Positions 12,764 through 23,715 of a stretch of 64,000 bases of DNA are shown in pieces (the stretch's first letter is position 1; each line of letters begins with the position of its first letter). This DNA is from Rhypophila decipiens. Lineage: Eukaryota; Ascomycota; Sordariomycetes; Sordariales; Naviculisporaceae. A model generated the notes under the pieces. That model saw only the letters and a program-made list of their open reading frames with translations, did no database searches and was not told where the DNA came from. The position numbers and the translations under genes are program-made. The stretch lies in assembly GCA_033297075.1 (NCBI GenBank), contig MU858045.1, forward strand, positions 806,001-870,000, in the 5' to 3' direction.

Positions 12764-13901
12764 TCTTGCAACTGACTCTCTCAATCTAGCCAAGTATGTG
12801 TCTGCCTAACGTCTAACCATTGATCTTCAGTGCTGCTGGTTCAACAGGCCATTGACGATAATGAAAATTGCGAGGCGGTAATGAATCAAACTCAACGAGA
12901 GTAAATCACACCTGTACGAAAAAGGCGAGCTATGAGAAGGATATTCTCGCAGATCGATGAAATGACGATGGATTGATGAATCGGTAAAAGGACACTGCAG
13001 TCAGGCCAGTGGCAATGCGTCCCGGCAGGCTGACACACCTTTTCAGCCGCTGTGGATCAGCTAAAGTAGCGCCCGTTGAAGATGTCCCCTGCCTTAATTA
13101 ATCCCTGCAAGACATATCATGCACCCCACGACGCCATTGGACGGCAGTGAGCCTGTCTGAGATGGAATGTACCCAGGTACAACTCCAAGTACTTTAACTG
13201 TCTTATTATGAGTGTTAGAAAAATCCTTCTGTTACCGAGAAAGGAACGATAAAAACCGCTTTTAAGGAGGTAAAGGAGCAAAAACTCAAGGCCCCTAATA
13301 GGGGCCCGAGAAAAGCCTATTATGGCTTTTTTTTTCGTTGATCATGCCCGGAATCGAACCGACACCCTCTCGGTTGAAAGCATGGCCGGAAGTTGGGCTT
13401 ATATACCTAACCCTGCCAGCCTTGGTTGAAGCTCGAAGCCAGCTGCCGGCTGTCGGTCGGTCGTTGGCGGCCTTAAGGGGTCCCGCTCATCACTAATCAA
13501 CTCTGCTTCTCACAATGGTCTCGGTCAATTAAAGCAAGAATCCGAATATATATTGATTTACATTCGCTTTTCCACCTTTTGTGGCCTGATCTGGTCCTAT
13601 GTCTAAGGACAAGCCAAACGCTGTGACAAAGCCTTGATACAGGCAGACAAAAACTACCAAGTTCATCCGTCATCATACCATTACCGACCATCTCCCGGTT
13701 GTCCCATGTTATGACCGGTTCCCATAAGTGATAACGCTAGGATGCTATACATGCAGGCCTATCCGCCGCTGAGAATGAAGAAATAAAAAAAATAAAACGC
13801 TGAGATTCAACAGCCCACCCTCAAGACCAACTCTTGCTGGGAGAAATAAGACTGCCGGGCCTCGTCATTCGTAGAGGTCAGAAGAAAACCCAGACACACA
13901 T
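12764..13901. other. Intergenic region upstream of the phosphatase gene
   Basis: It contains the presumed minus-strand promoter of the phosphatase gene and the 3' flank of the CRT10 gene. It also holds a T9 tract near 13328-13336 and a tRNA-like remnant. No protein gene is supported. Confidence 0.55.
13341..13385 (-). other. Possible tRNA 3'-half relic (B-box-like sequence)
   Basis: The minus strand reads GGTTCGATTCC at 13350-13360, a perfect RNA polymerase III B-box / T-loop, preceded by an anticodon-arm-like stretch. The T-stem pairs imperfectly, no matching 5' acceptor strand is present, and an A9 tract rather than a T-run terminator follows. It could be a decayed tRNA, a fragment of a tRNA-derived SINE, or chance. 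Confidence 0.25.
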
Positions 13902-16473
13902 CTAACAAACCGACAACTCTTCCCCTTTCCTCTCAATATAATACATCAGGATTGTATGATCCAGATAATGCAAAATAAGTCGATACCTCAGAGGCGGCGG
14001 TGGCCCCGATCGAATTCTTCTCGTGTCCATCAGCTCCAGCCCCGTGGTGTGCAGAGCTGGGACCGGTGACATGGCGATTCCGTGCAGCGTGCACCAAGGA
14101 CGCAACTGTTGGTCCTCGTCCGACTTGCGCGGCAGGACATGGTCGACCCGAAACCCTTTCCTCAGTCTCCTCCGGCGATGCACCTGCGCCTTCGTTTTGG
14201 TCAGAGTTATCAGGGCCACACGCCCAGTCAGGGAGCCTGCTACAACCAGGTTTAGCTCCGGGACTTGAATGAGCATGCTTATCCGTTGCGATATATGTGG
14301 GGCGAGGTCGATAGGCTGTTGGGGTCGCCTGTGGTGGTTATGGTACGTGACGACACACCTGCACTGGACGCTCGCCGACGGGGCGAAAGAAATAAGCTCG
14401 ATATCAGTCGACTTGGCACGGAGTATGGAGAGCCTCCACAAATTTTTGGCCAGCCAGACATCTTGGATCTCAGTCGGCCTAGTTTTGCCTTGGCGGTCTT
14501 GCGAGGCGCTGATCAATTCCATAAGACTGGAGAGACTTCCGTCCAGATGATACGTTTCTCCAAAGCTCGGAATGATGGCCTTCCCTAGCTGAATCTGACT
14601 CGCCAAGTCGTCGAGGACAGACCCTTTGGGGCCCGGGAGCGTGCTCAGAGGCTGCTGGCAATTGCCCAGAGGCGGCCACACGCTACTCATGGTACCGGGA
14701 TCGTCGCTCTCTGCCTCGCTGTGTTGTTCAGAAACATCAGTATCATGTTCCGTCTCCTCATCCGGCGACTCATCAGGGATCGAGAGATTCGGGACAGGGT
14801 TTGGGCCGGGCGGACGCCATCCCCTGGCATGAACGTCACTATAGATGGGACCGAATCTACTCCGCAAGTAAGTCTCGGGGTCGGAGGCCAGGTCTTTGAC
14901 GTAGTAGAGACTGCATGTCGTATCCAGCCAGGGAGTAGAAAAACGATCGGGGTGGCCGAGCTCCCGTCCTCTGTAGTCCAGCTTTCTGTCAATGATCTGG
15001 TCTGCCGGGACACCGAGGGCCTCGCGAACCGATTTCACTTTCATGAAACTGCTGTCTCGGAGCACAAGCACACCCCAGCCGGTCAGCCTATCCACCCCAC
15101 GATGCCCTGCCCCTCGAATCAACAGCGGTTGGCTCCCAAGCCGCCAGATCTCCATAATCCATGTGTTATCGTTGATATCGAGGGCGATAATCCTAGCCGC
15201 GTCCCCTTTTTCGTCTTCCCAAAATGCAATCGTGGGTATATTCTGTCCCAGTGGGCCTAACGGTAGGACGACTCTCCACGTCCTTGTCCGCGTCTGGAAG
15301 TGTCTCTGTAGTTCCATGGCGGTCTGACCAGACCATACCCTTGGTGAGCTATCGACGAAAGAAGCGGGGATTGGGCCAACCGGTACCGTTGAGTTCAGGG
15401 CGAAAGCAAAAACGGTAACCTCGTGATTGTTTGAACTGACCGCGAACAAGCGAGACTGCTCATGTATTGCTAATCCCCATGCTGACTTGCCGACATTCTC
15501 GCTGAAGAACTGCCTTGGAACCACAGGTCGCGCCCCCGGTATACCCCGTTCTTGTCTTTGTTGGTCGTTTGCTAAGATGGCATGCTCAATGGTGTGAGTA
15601 TAGTAGGCCCCGACGTCGCCATCGTCGTAGGCAAAGAGAAGGACCTCATGGGTTCCGAGGTTACCCACTACCATATTACTAACTTGGTGAGGAAACACCG
15701 TGTCGATCACTCCACCGAACATCCTCGCCGCCCTAGTCCTCTTAGGGTGCAATATTATGGACGGTCCGGGAAGGATCTCAGGTGCTGCCTGTGGCTGGTA
15801 GACGTAAATATGGTCTTGGTATGCCGCGAAATACATATTGTATCGTTGGGACAGCGCAGTCAGATTGAGTCGGTACCTCGCCATTTTGGGAAAACTTGGT
15901 TGGCCCTGGTTGGGGAAACCAGAGCTCTCGGGCTGATTCTGGAGCGAGGCATTCGTGCCTGCTGAGGGCTGGGACTGCAAAATCGTTGTCAGATCGACGA
16001 CTTCTTCCATATCGTCATCGTCATCATCTTCTTCCTCCTCGTCCTCGTCCTCCTCCTCATCGTCTTCATCGTCGAGGCCTATTGGGATCTGGGCACCTTG
16101 GACTTGGGGACTGCTTACCGCACCCCCAAAAATCCAATCCCTGATGTCCCCAGTAACATGTGATCCGAACTACCAGAAGAAGCTAGCTGTCAGCAAGAAG
16201 AAACCAAGAGACGTCCATATCAGGATTGCGAGGCGGCGGCGCCGTGGCCTTCCTTGGCCAGGCCTGGGTCTTCATTCGTTGCCTCCGGGCTGTGCGACCA
16301 CCCACAACTGTCGCAACGAGGGAGATGCCAGCAAAAAGATGCTCTGTAGGATTTATTAAACTCACCCTGCTCTCCGCCCGCTGTATATGACACACCGGAC
16401 CAACAGATATGCCATCGAAGTCTGAGGTCCAGTACGGCTCGGCCCTAGCGGGGGTGTCGTCCTCGGATGCCAT
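13902..16473 (-). CDS. crt10: CRT10-family protein (ribonucleotide reductase expression regulator family)
   Basis: Two exons read 16473-16366 (36 codons) and 16169-13902, for 791 aa. The 196-nt intron has donor GTGAGT and acceptor TAG and joins in phase 0. A later ATG at 16010 would give a shorter protein, but the frame stays open upstream through a run of 21 Asp/Glu residues, so I prefer the first-exon start MASEDD. The domain recognised as CRT10 includes the conserved block around VGKSAWGLAIHEQSR followed by a beta-propeller-like pattern. An acidic insert (about 485-520) precedes the C-terminal half. In yeast, Crt10 regulates expression of ribonucleotide reductase genes and so affects dNTP supply. 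That role is known for yeast and only inferred here. No frame breaks are seen. Confidence 0.85.
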
Positions 16474-17754
16474 CGTGCTCGTTCATGGGTCTGTCCTTTG
16501 TTGTGGGCGATTGCAATGCATTGGAGGTCGCCTCCTTATAAGAAGATGATGTTGGAGTTCTAGAGGATCGGTGAGGTATCCAACCAAACGGCATGCGAGA
16601 CTTGTAAACTGGTTTGATGTTGTTGAGGATTGAGTCCTGAGTTGGTGACTTTGATGAGGGGCAAGTCGAATGACGGAGCTTAGGCCACTGTGAGATCACA
16701 GTGAAAGCGCAGGAGCTACTCCATACCTGATACTGGTAAGGTCGCGCTCCCTGATTTGTGACGCAGATACAGTATAAAGCTTCCCTAACGACCATATAAC
16801 ATGACACGGAAAGAGAGGCAACAATGTTCACTGAATATAGAAAATCTTGTAGTGTCTCTAAAATCCCCATCTTGTTTCCTTGAGCAAGAAATTCCAGCTT
16901 TTCTTCAGATGAAAACTTTCATACAAGCTGGACGTGGATATACATACGGTACGGATACGTAACGAAACAAGCTCCGGATTGGGCCTGGGTGGAGCGCTGT
17001 GGATCCCGGGTAGTGGGGGGGACAATGTGACCGTTGAACTGATGCTGCGGCAGTGCGGGGTGATGGAGACGGGATTAGGTGAGGCTGACAAGCTGAACCT
17101 CCGGTCCGCAGGGAGTAATAAGGGACCATGCAAGATCCACTACAATGCTTGCTCCACAATCTACCCAGATTGGTTCTACTTGCCACTGCAGTATTCAGGC
17201 CCTTGCCTCGTGAGATACGGGCTAAAGATTACTAAAACCTGATGCTGAATTGATCCAAGAACTCTGGGAATTTCAAGTTGGGACTTGACTAATCAGAGTG
17301 AGTCTAAAGAGTCCACTGGGAATGAGTGGAGTATTCCTGCCCATGTCACCAGAAACGTTGTTGTCACTGAAGAAAGAAAAAGTGAACAAAACGAAAGATA
17401 GTCATGAATGGTATCAAAACTCATATCTATGCATAACAACGCCTAATCCTCTTTGTCTGCACACCAAACTTCTAAAGCGGAACGAAAGGGGTTGCCAACA
17501 AACAATACCTCTGCCAAACCTCCCAGAGTGCCTCGCTGGCTGCTGTTGCTCCAAAAAGAAACCCAATTTTAGGAGCCAGAACCAGAAAAACGGACAATGC
17601 GCCATTCTACACGGCCCAACGCTAGGATACACAAAAGAAATAATGGTCCGGTAATTCCAGTCCAGCCCCGGGGGAGTCCGCCGGTGGTTGTGATATCAGG
17701 AGTATGCGGATGGGAGATATCTTAGGTTATAAAGGTTCCGTAGAGGTTCAGCCT
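16474..17754. other. Intergenic region between the CRT10 and GH5 genes
   Basis: This 1.3 kb stretch lies upstream of CRT10 and downstream of GH5, both minus-strand. I see only short, family-less open frames and assign it to CRT10 promoter and GH5 3' flank. Confidence 0.55.
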
Positions 17755-19776
17755 TCACAACAAAGTCCATTGATCGTCCTTCACGACATTTGGGGCAGTC
17801 AGAGATCCCGAGGAAGACCGGTAGGAAGCGGTACCAGGTGCAGGATACGACGGAGGAATCCTTATTAACTCGACCATGTCCTTCATCCGATAATCCAAAA
17901 CAGGCGTGACCCAATCGTCCTTAACGAGGGAATAGCTCTCCTTCTCGTTGTCTCTCGGCTTCCTCGGGTTGATGGCCCAGTACCCAAAATCGGCGTCGAG
18001 GCTCTTCAGGAACCTCAACAGGTTCGTCCAGTAATTGGCGTCTCCCTTGCTGGGAATATGCGGTGCTCCGAACTCGCCGATCCACACGGGTGCCTCATTA
18101 CCCTCGACCAGATATGCCCAGTTGATCCTCATGGCCTTGACAAAGCTCGGGTAGCTCCGCTTGGCGTAGCGCCCTTCCGAGCTGCCCCAGCCGCTCCACG
18201 CGTACACGTGGGCCGAATACACCACTCTGTTGTCGATATCCAATTTCACCGGCCTCTTTCTGACCCCCCGCAGATCGTTCCCGCTTTCTGTACCCCCGAC
18301 CACAACCAGCCAGTCCGGGTTGATCTTGAGCAGTGCATTCCCGGCTCGCTCCGCGGCGGTCGCCCACCGGTCCCAGGTCATCGTGCCCCATACTCCACGG
18401 ACCTCGTTCCTCAGATCCGCTCCAATAACCAATGGATTATCCACGAACCGCTCCATGACCGTCTCCCAGTGCTCAATCCACTCGTCCTCCGTCTGTTTCA
18501 CCCGGCACAGCGGGCCGAGGTGATCGTTCGCCCAACCCGCGTCGCAAGGGTCCGCCCCGCAACACCAGGTCGCCGTGGTAATGTGATTGTTTACGATGAC
18601 AGCAATGCCAGCATCCGTAAGCGCCTCGACGCACTTCTCAAGAATGTCCATTGCCCGTAGGCCAATCAGGTCCGGATTGGCAGATACTAAATGGGGTAGG
18701 ATGGTCGGGTTCGAGATGACCATTTCGTCGCTGTAAGGAAGGCGCACCGAGTTGAAACCCAGTGACCGGATGGTGGCTGCTATCGTGTCTCTGTGTTCCA
18801 CATCTAGACCCCCTGGGATGAAGAGCTCATCACTGGCGCCGTACCAGTTCACCGAAGACAATTTGAAGCGTCGGCCATTTTGGTCGACAATATTTCGTCC
18901 CTGGGTCCGTAAAGGAAGGTCGTAATGCGTAGTTCGCCCCTTGTATTTTCCTTGTTGCACTATTTGCCCAATTGGCCCATTGTCGTTCTGGTTCGATTCG
19001 CTCGTCCCGTCGCGATGATCCTCTCTTTCGTCATCGCCAGCACTATCATCTTGTTGCGGTCTTGGCGACGATGGCGAAGAGGCTGAGGCTGCCAAAAGAA
19101 ACGTCGACTCAATTGGCCTCGGAAGAGGTCTCTCTGCGAATAATCGGCTACTCGGGTCGGGTACCCATGGCGTGTTGAGCGCTGCTTCGGCTTTCCACAT
19201 GTAGTGGAACAGCCCGCCCAGGACGGCGACCGAGAGGAGGAGGAACATTTGCGAGCTGTTGGGCTGCGGGAATGGGAGTCTGGAGGCAAATGTGGGGAAT
19301 AGGCGTACTCGTTTCCGCACCGATATAAATAGCTTCTGTGGTGGAATCGATCCAATAAGTCTGTTGCTGCAAGACGAGACTATGTTGCCCAAGACCTGCT
19401 TGTGCGTCCTCCTCTTTTTGCGTCCAAAATACTTGTCCCAACGCCGGGGAAGGAGGTTGTCAAGAAATGTTGAAAAGTTGGAAGAGGAAGAGCTTCGCCG
19501 CTGCGTAAGCAGGAACGGATGGAAACTGCCGTTGTCGTTGTTGTAACTCCCTGTGCTCCGGGGGACCTGAGTGTGGGGCTCTCGCCCTACCAGCGCCGCT
19601 GCCGACACCGCCGCATCAGCCTGTAATTCTAAGTCATGAATTCGCCCCTCCTCCGTCACGGAGTCAGTGACGCGGTGCATGTACCAGGAGACTTCTGATA
19701 CGGCGGGATGTGACTGAGGGGACCTTGAGGTTCCTTCTTCATAATAACGGTCGCCTGGGTCAATTTGTGTCGACAT
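17755..19776 (-). CDS. Membrane-anchored glycoside hydrolase family 5 protein
   Basis: Single-exon frame of 673 aa. The open frame begins earlier at a TTG, so I took the first ATG (MSTQIDPG). The N-terminal 175 residues are hydrophilic with basic RKR clusters. One transmembrane helix at about 177-194 gives a type II anchor, and an acidic, Asn/Gln-rich stalk (about 235-285) leads to the catalytic domain (about 290-655). GH5 residues are visible: Arg345 in VRLPYS, His398 in VNNH, acid/base Glu458 in DLRNEVRG, His523 in YSAHVY, nucleophile Glu568 in WIGEFG, and Trp in GYWAINP. GH5 enzymes cleave beta-linked glucans, mannans or related glycans by a retaining mechanism. The substrate cannot be read from sequence. 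The anchor suggests action at the cell surface or in the secretory pathway, perhaps on wall or glycolipid glycans rather than as a secreted cellulase. Confidence 0.88.
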   Translation of the reverse strand: MSTQIDPGDRYYEEGTSRSPQSHPAVSEVSWYMHRVTDSVTEEGRIHDLELQADAAVSAAALVGREPHTQVPRSTGSYNNDNGSFHPFLLTQRRSSSSSNFSTFLDNLLPRRWDKYFGRKKRRTHKQVLGNIVSSCSNRLIGSIPPQKLFISVRKRVRLFPTFASRLPFPQPNSSQMFLLLSVAVLGGLFHYMWKAEAALNTPWVPDPSSRLFAERPLPRPIESTFLLAASASSPSSPRPQQDDSAGDDEREDHRDGTSESNQNDNGPIGQIVQQGKYKGRTTHYDLPLRTQGRNIVDQNGRRFKLSSVNWYGASDELFIPGGLDVEHRDTIAATIRSLGFNSVRLPYSDEMVISNPTILPHLVSANPDLIGLRAMDILEKCVEALTDAGIAVIVNNHITTATWCCGADPCDAGWANDHLGPLCRVKQTEDEWIEHWETVMERFVDNPLVIGADLRNEVRGVWGTMTWDRWATAAERAGNALLKINPDWLVVVGGTESGNDLRGVRKRPVKLDIDNRVVYSAHVYAWSGWGSSEGRYAKRSYPSFVKAMRINWAYLVEGNEAPVWIGEFGAPHIPSKGDANYWTNLLRFLKSLDADFGYWAINPRKPRDNEKESYSLVKDDWVTPVLDYRMKDMVELIRIPPSYPAPGTASYRSSSGSLTAPNVVKDDQWTLL

Positions 19777-21943
19777 TTTGCGATTCCTGTCCCGCCGATG
19801 CTTCCTTCCTCGTCCAGTTCCAGTATGTAATTCCAATCCTGCAAGCAAGCCTCCGTCTGCCGATTACAGCTGCTGCAATGCGCTTCCGGCCCGTCCCTGC
19901 CTGTGGTGTGTCGTCCGGTATTCCAGCTTCCACCACCAATCGATATGCCACATGCAAGATTTAGACAAAGCTATGGGTGGTGTTGATGTTGATGAGACTT
20001 TGGAAATGCCCGCTCCAGGAGATGCCTCAATAACAATTATAATCCCCAAGGCAGCATAGCAAAGACGAGTATTCGCAAGTCGACATCGATTCACCAGTCC
20101 GAGGGTGATGTTGAGGGGAGACGATGATGATTATAAGTCTCACATATTCTCACAACCGGAAGTCCCGGAAACCAAAGACAGGTGACAGATATGGGTGGAC
20201 CATATCCAAGTAGAAGAAGAGAGAAGGAACTCTTTCTTGTCAAAGACATCAACGACAAGTCGGTCAGTAAGTCAGCTAAGCATGTCAGAGCAGTCACCCC
20301 CTACCACCGCCCATTCGTGGACGAGGGTAATGAATAATCACCAAATATCCAAAACGATAACAAGCATGGTGGTGACTACTTTCAAGAATTTTTTGGTCAG
20401 GATAGTAGTTTTCTTTGTTTTGAGCTCAATCAATAATGCTTCCGGGGTTCACTTAAACAATAGACAACAAACAACCAGAAAAATATAAGCCGTTGTCGTT
20501 TTCATTTCCCCCTGGGCAACTGCTCTCGTGCTAATGTTCGAACATATCGAGATTCTAGGCGGCGGCACTGCGTTAAAATATTTAATATTGACACCGGGCA
20601 GTTGGGATAGTGTGGTACAGTACAATACAACGAATGCTGTATGTACTCAAGAACCCGGCACCTCCGGAGTATCTCACATCACACCGATGGGCTCTCGAAA
20701 CCTTTCTCCAGCAAGCTCCGACCTAGAACCCAGAAGAAGATCTCATCGACCCACTCATTGTCCGAACCGCGAGCTCGGATGGGTCCCGTCCATCAATTAG
20801 TAAGACGGAGGAACAAACCTTTTTCATATAATTGTAAGATCGATCATGTCAAAGCTCCCAGTCAGTCAACGGGAATGTGCTATATCAATATTGGTATCAT
20901 TCGAAGGAAAGCTATTTACATTCTCAAAGATAGAGAAATATATAAAAGAAGAAAAGAAAAAAGTGTTTATTTTCCCATACCCCGGCCGGTCCAGGTCGTC
21001 TAAAGAAAGAAAGAAATTGATGTCCATCTCATTAGGCTCTAATCGCCTACCTAGGTAGGTACTTTCCCACCATTTTCTGTTGATGATGCTGTAAATACAT
21101 GATGGGATATATCTCCCAAACTTCCTTGGTATCACTCGTGGGTTTGTATAAATACATTGGTTGGTAGGTCGCCAGGCAGATTTCTTTTGATCTGGCTGGC
21201 TGGAATACATACAATTGATAATAAGTATAATATGAAGTCGCTCGTTCGGTGCGGAGATCCTCCTCCTGCAGGAGTGACCGTCGGATGGTGGTCCCCCTCT
21301 GAACTCAACGGTTCGGAAGGTTCGGATCTGTGGGGGTCGTGATGAGCTGTTTGTCAGGGCTGTCATCGACTCCGGCAGTCGCGGCCAATCATGCCCGATG
21401 CGGGGCCGGCACCACAACCAAACAAAACCGACTGCCGATGTCCAATTCCATCTTGGTGTTTCGATCCGCTTTATCTGCAAAGGGGCCTGATCAGGCTTTC
21501 AACCTTTACGCTGATGATATCGGACATGTTTGCTCCAAGTTCGCCTCACTTTCCCCAAAACTTTAAGAAACCATAGCCTCTAGTGGTTTCAGAAGTGAAG
21601 CGACCACCGCGTCTATCCTCGCTGGCGCCTTCGCTGTAGTCACGGGTTTGCACCAAACGTTTGAAGCGCTGCGGCCCGATCACGTTGGTGGCTGGTGTAC
21701 ATGTTGCACCAACTTTGTGACGCCGTTCCCCAGTTTGCTGGTTTGTAGTATCCTGGAGGACAATCCCTGGCACCTGATAACCATGCTTCTGCCATGGGCG
21801 TTCCACTTTCACCCGACACGGTGTTGTGAAAGAGCCGGAGTCGTCGTGCATAGGTAGGTTGTCGGGTGCTGCATGCCCCCTGGTTTCGTATGATGCCCCA
21901 TTCATTCTCTCCCCCTCTTCTCGTCGTCCCTGACTGTAGCCAT
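19777..21943. other. Intergenic region between the GH5 and 7TM-receptor genes
   Basis: This 2.2 kb region contains the GH5 promoter (minus strand) and the receptor 3' flank. A perfect 14-bp palindrome, CCTACCTAGGTAGG, lies at 21046-21059. No convincing gene is present. Confidence 0.55.
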
Positions 21944-23715
21944 TCATATGCGATTCATACCCAAGGGATTGACATAGTCGTTGTTATCGGCAAATGCGCC
22001 TACTCTCGCATACGTCTCACGGGCGTCCCATGTGACGGGTGGCGGCTGGGGCGAGGAAGCGGACTGAGGCGGTCGTGGGCTCGAGAAAGATCTCGCTGGC
22101 GCATGGTAACGTGAGGTTTGGCCGAAGTAGTCGGGTGTTCTTCGCCCGTCGTTCGCGGGGTAAGAGGAGTCCCTGTCGGTCCCTGGCGCCATAGGGCTTC
22201 TAGGGCTCCTCATTGCGGGATTGTGGTACGTGGGGGAGATAGGTGTCACTAAGGAGGGTGTTACTGACTCGTCCATTTCCTTCCCGGTATCCCGGGAGAG
22301 CATCTCGTACGAACGTGTGTCTTTCTTGAGATCGTCCAGTCGGGCATCGACCGAGACGAATTCTCTCTTGCTCCGATGTTTGGGAGCCAGCAAATCGATC
22401 CAGCCCGTCACCATGGACCAGCGGCCGAGGAGGAATAGGAGCCAAAGTCCGTTAATCTATAAAAATTGGAAAAGTCAGCGCCACAATGTTCTAGACAGGC
22501 TCAGGAGTATGGTCCTAATTACCGCAAGCAGGAAGAGAACCGCCCCGACTGTTGGCATGTTGACAACTATAGGACCTGCCTCATCCAGGCACGGTACCTT
22601 GTCGCCACCATTAATCACCAGACAGGTGACCCAGTCCGAAGCGATCTTGGGGTTATGCTTAACGTTCTCGACAGTGGTATCTTGGAAAACGAAGACGACG
22701 GAAAAGAACACAACGTCGGTGATGATGATCAGCACAATCATGATTCCGCGCCATTGCAATTGGATCACACGTCGCACACGGCGGTACGCTTGCTTCGGGG
22801 TCATGGTGCGGATGCTGTTCGTGTAAGACGGCATATTGGAGCCTTCGGTCGACGCGTTGTTGTCGGAAAGCGAGGCGAGGTAAACCTTGATGCAGTAACC
22901 AAAGGTGGCGAACTGGATGATGATGGTTATGCCTGCGAAGACCAGCAGCGGGATCCAGAGGTCGGCAAGACTGTTCTTGTGGTTGATGTGGCAAGTGGCC
23001 CCGAATCGGAACGAAGTACCGCTGAAAATGAGAACGAGCACGATGCCGATGATGGGGATGCCCCAGCCCGTCACCTGAGAGAACCACATGAAGTTGCGGC
23101 CGACGACAACCTGCCAGCAAATCTGCAGATGGAGGGACAAGGCGCGCAAGAACACCCACATGACGCCTGCCCATCCGCCGACGATGAGAAAGACACCGGA
23201 AGCAGCACAAACCCCACTGGTATGCATCGAATTGGGCGTAATAGCATCGTAGCATTGCTCGGGCTGCGCGGCGAGCGGGATGATGAAGCCGAGCTGAAAA
23301 CACTGTAAGTTCCATGTCCATCATCAGGTATCACGTCGAGCTAGACATACGTTCATGAACACAACCGCCGTGGTCAGGGAAATGCTCAAGTAGTGCCTAA
23401 AGGTCTTGTCGACGGGCAACACCGCCCAAGATACCAATAGGAACAAGCAGGCAACAGTGCTCACTACTGCCGCCCAGTTCGCAACCATGCTCATCGTCTC
23501 GAAGCTGTCGGGGTAGGCCCAGTCTGTCATGGGACACGGCAAACAGCAAGTCAAGTCTCCTACATCCCGGCAAAGCCTTCCTTCCACGACTGAGTGATTG
23601 TCAGCAACTGTTCGCGGAAAAACCAAGGGCGAAACTCACAGCCTCCATCGGTGAAGCCCTGCCTATCCAAGAAAGGTTTCGGGCATTGGAACGCTGGCAC
23701 TGTAGCGTTTGACAT
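21944..23715 (-). CDS. Frizzled/Smoothened-like seven-transmembrane receptor
   Basis: Four exons read 23715-23640, 23589-23351, 23302-22523 and 22456-21944, giving 535 aa. The introns are 50, 48 and 66 nt. The short first intron was chosen because it keeps a Cys-rich segment in frame (GGFVEGRLC followed by DLTCCLPCP), matching fungal members of this family. A short extracellular N-terminus with several cysteines precedes seven hydrophobic segments. The first starts near residue 59 (NWAAVVSTVACLFLLVSWAV), the second near 91, and others surround GVFLIVGGWAGVMWVFL, GWGIPIIGIVLVLIF and IPLLVFAGITIIIQFATFGY. A HINH motif lies between helices 4 and 5. The cytosolic tail (about 385-535) is Ser/Pro-rich with many possible phosphorylation sites. 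Pfam Frizzled-type membrane regions occur in several fungi without a Wnt system, and the ligand is unknown. No animal-type CRD is present. Confidence 0.85.

Noticed and set aside
18058..18660. 200-codon frame antisense to the GH5 gene
   Set aside because: A shadow of the GH5 coding sequence on the opposite strand.
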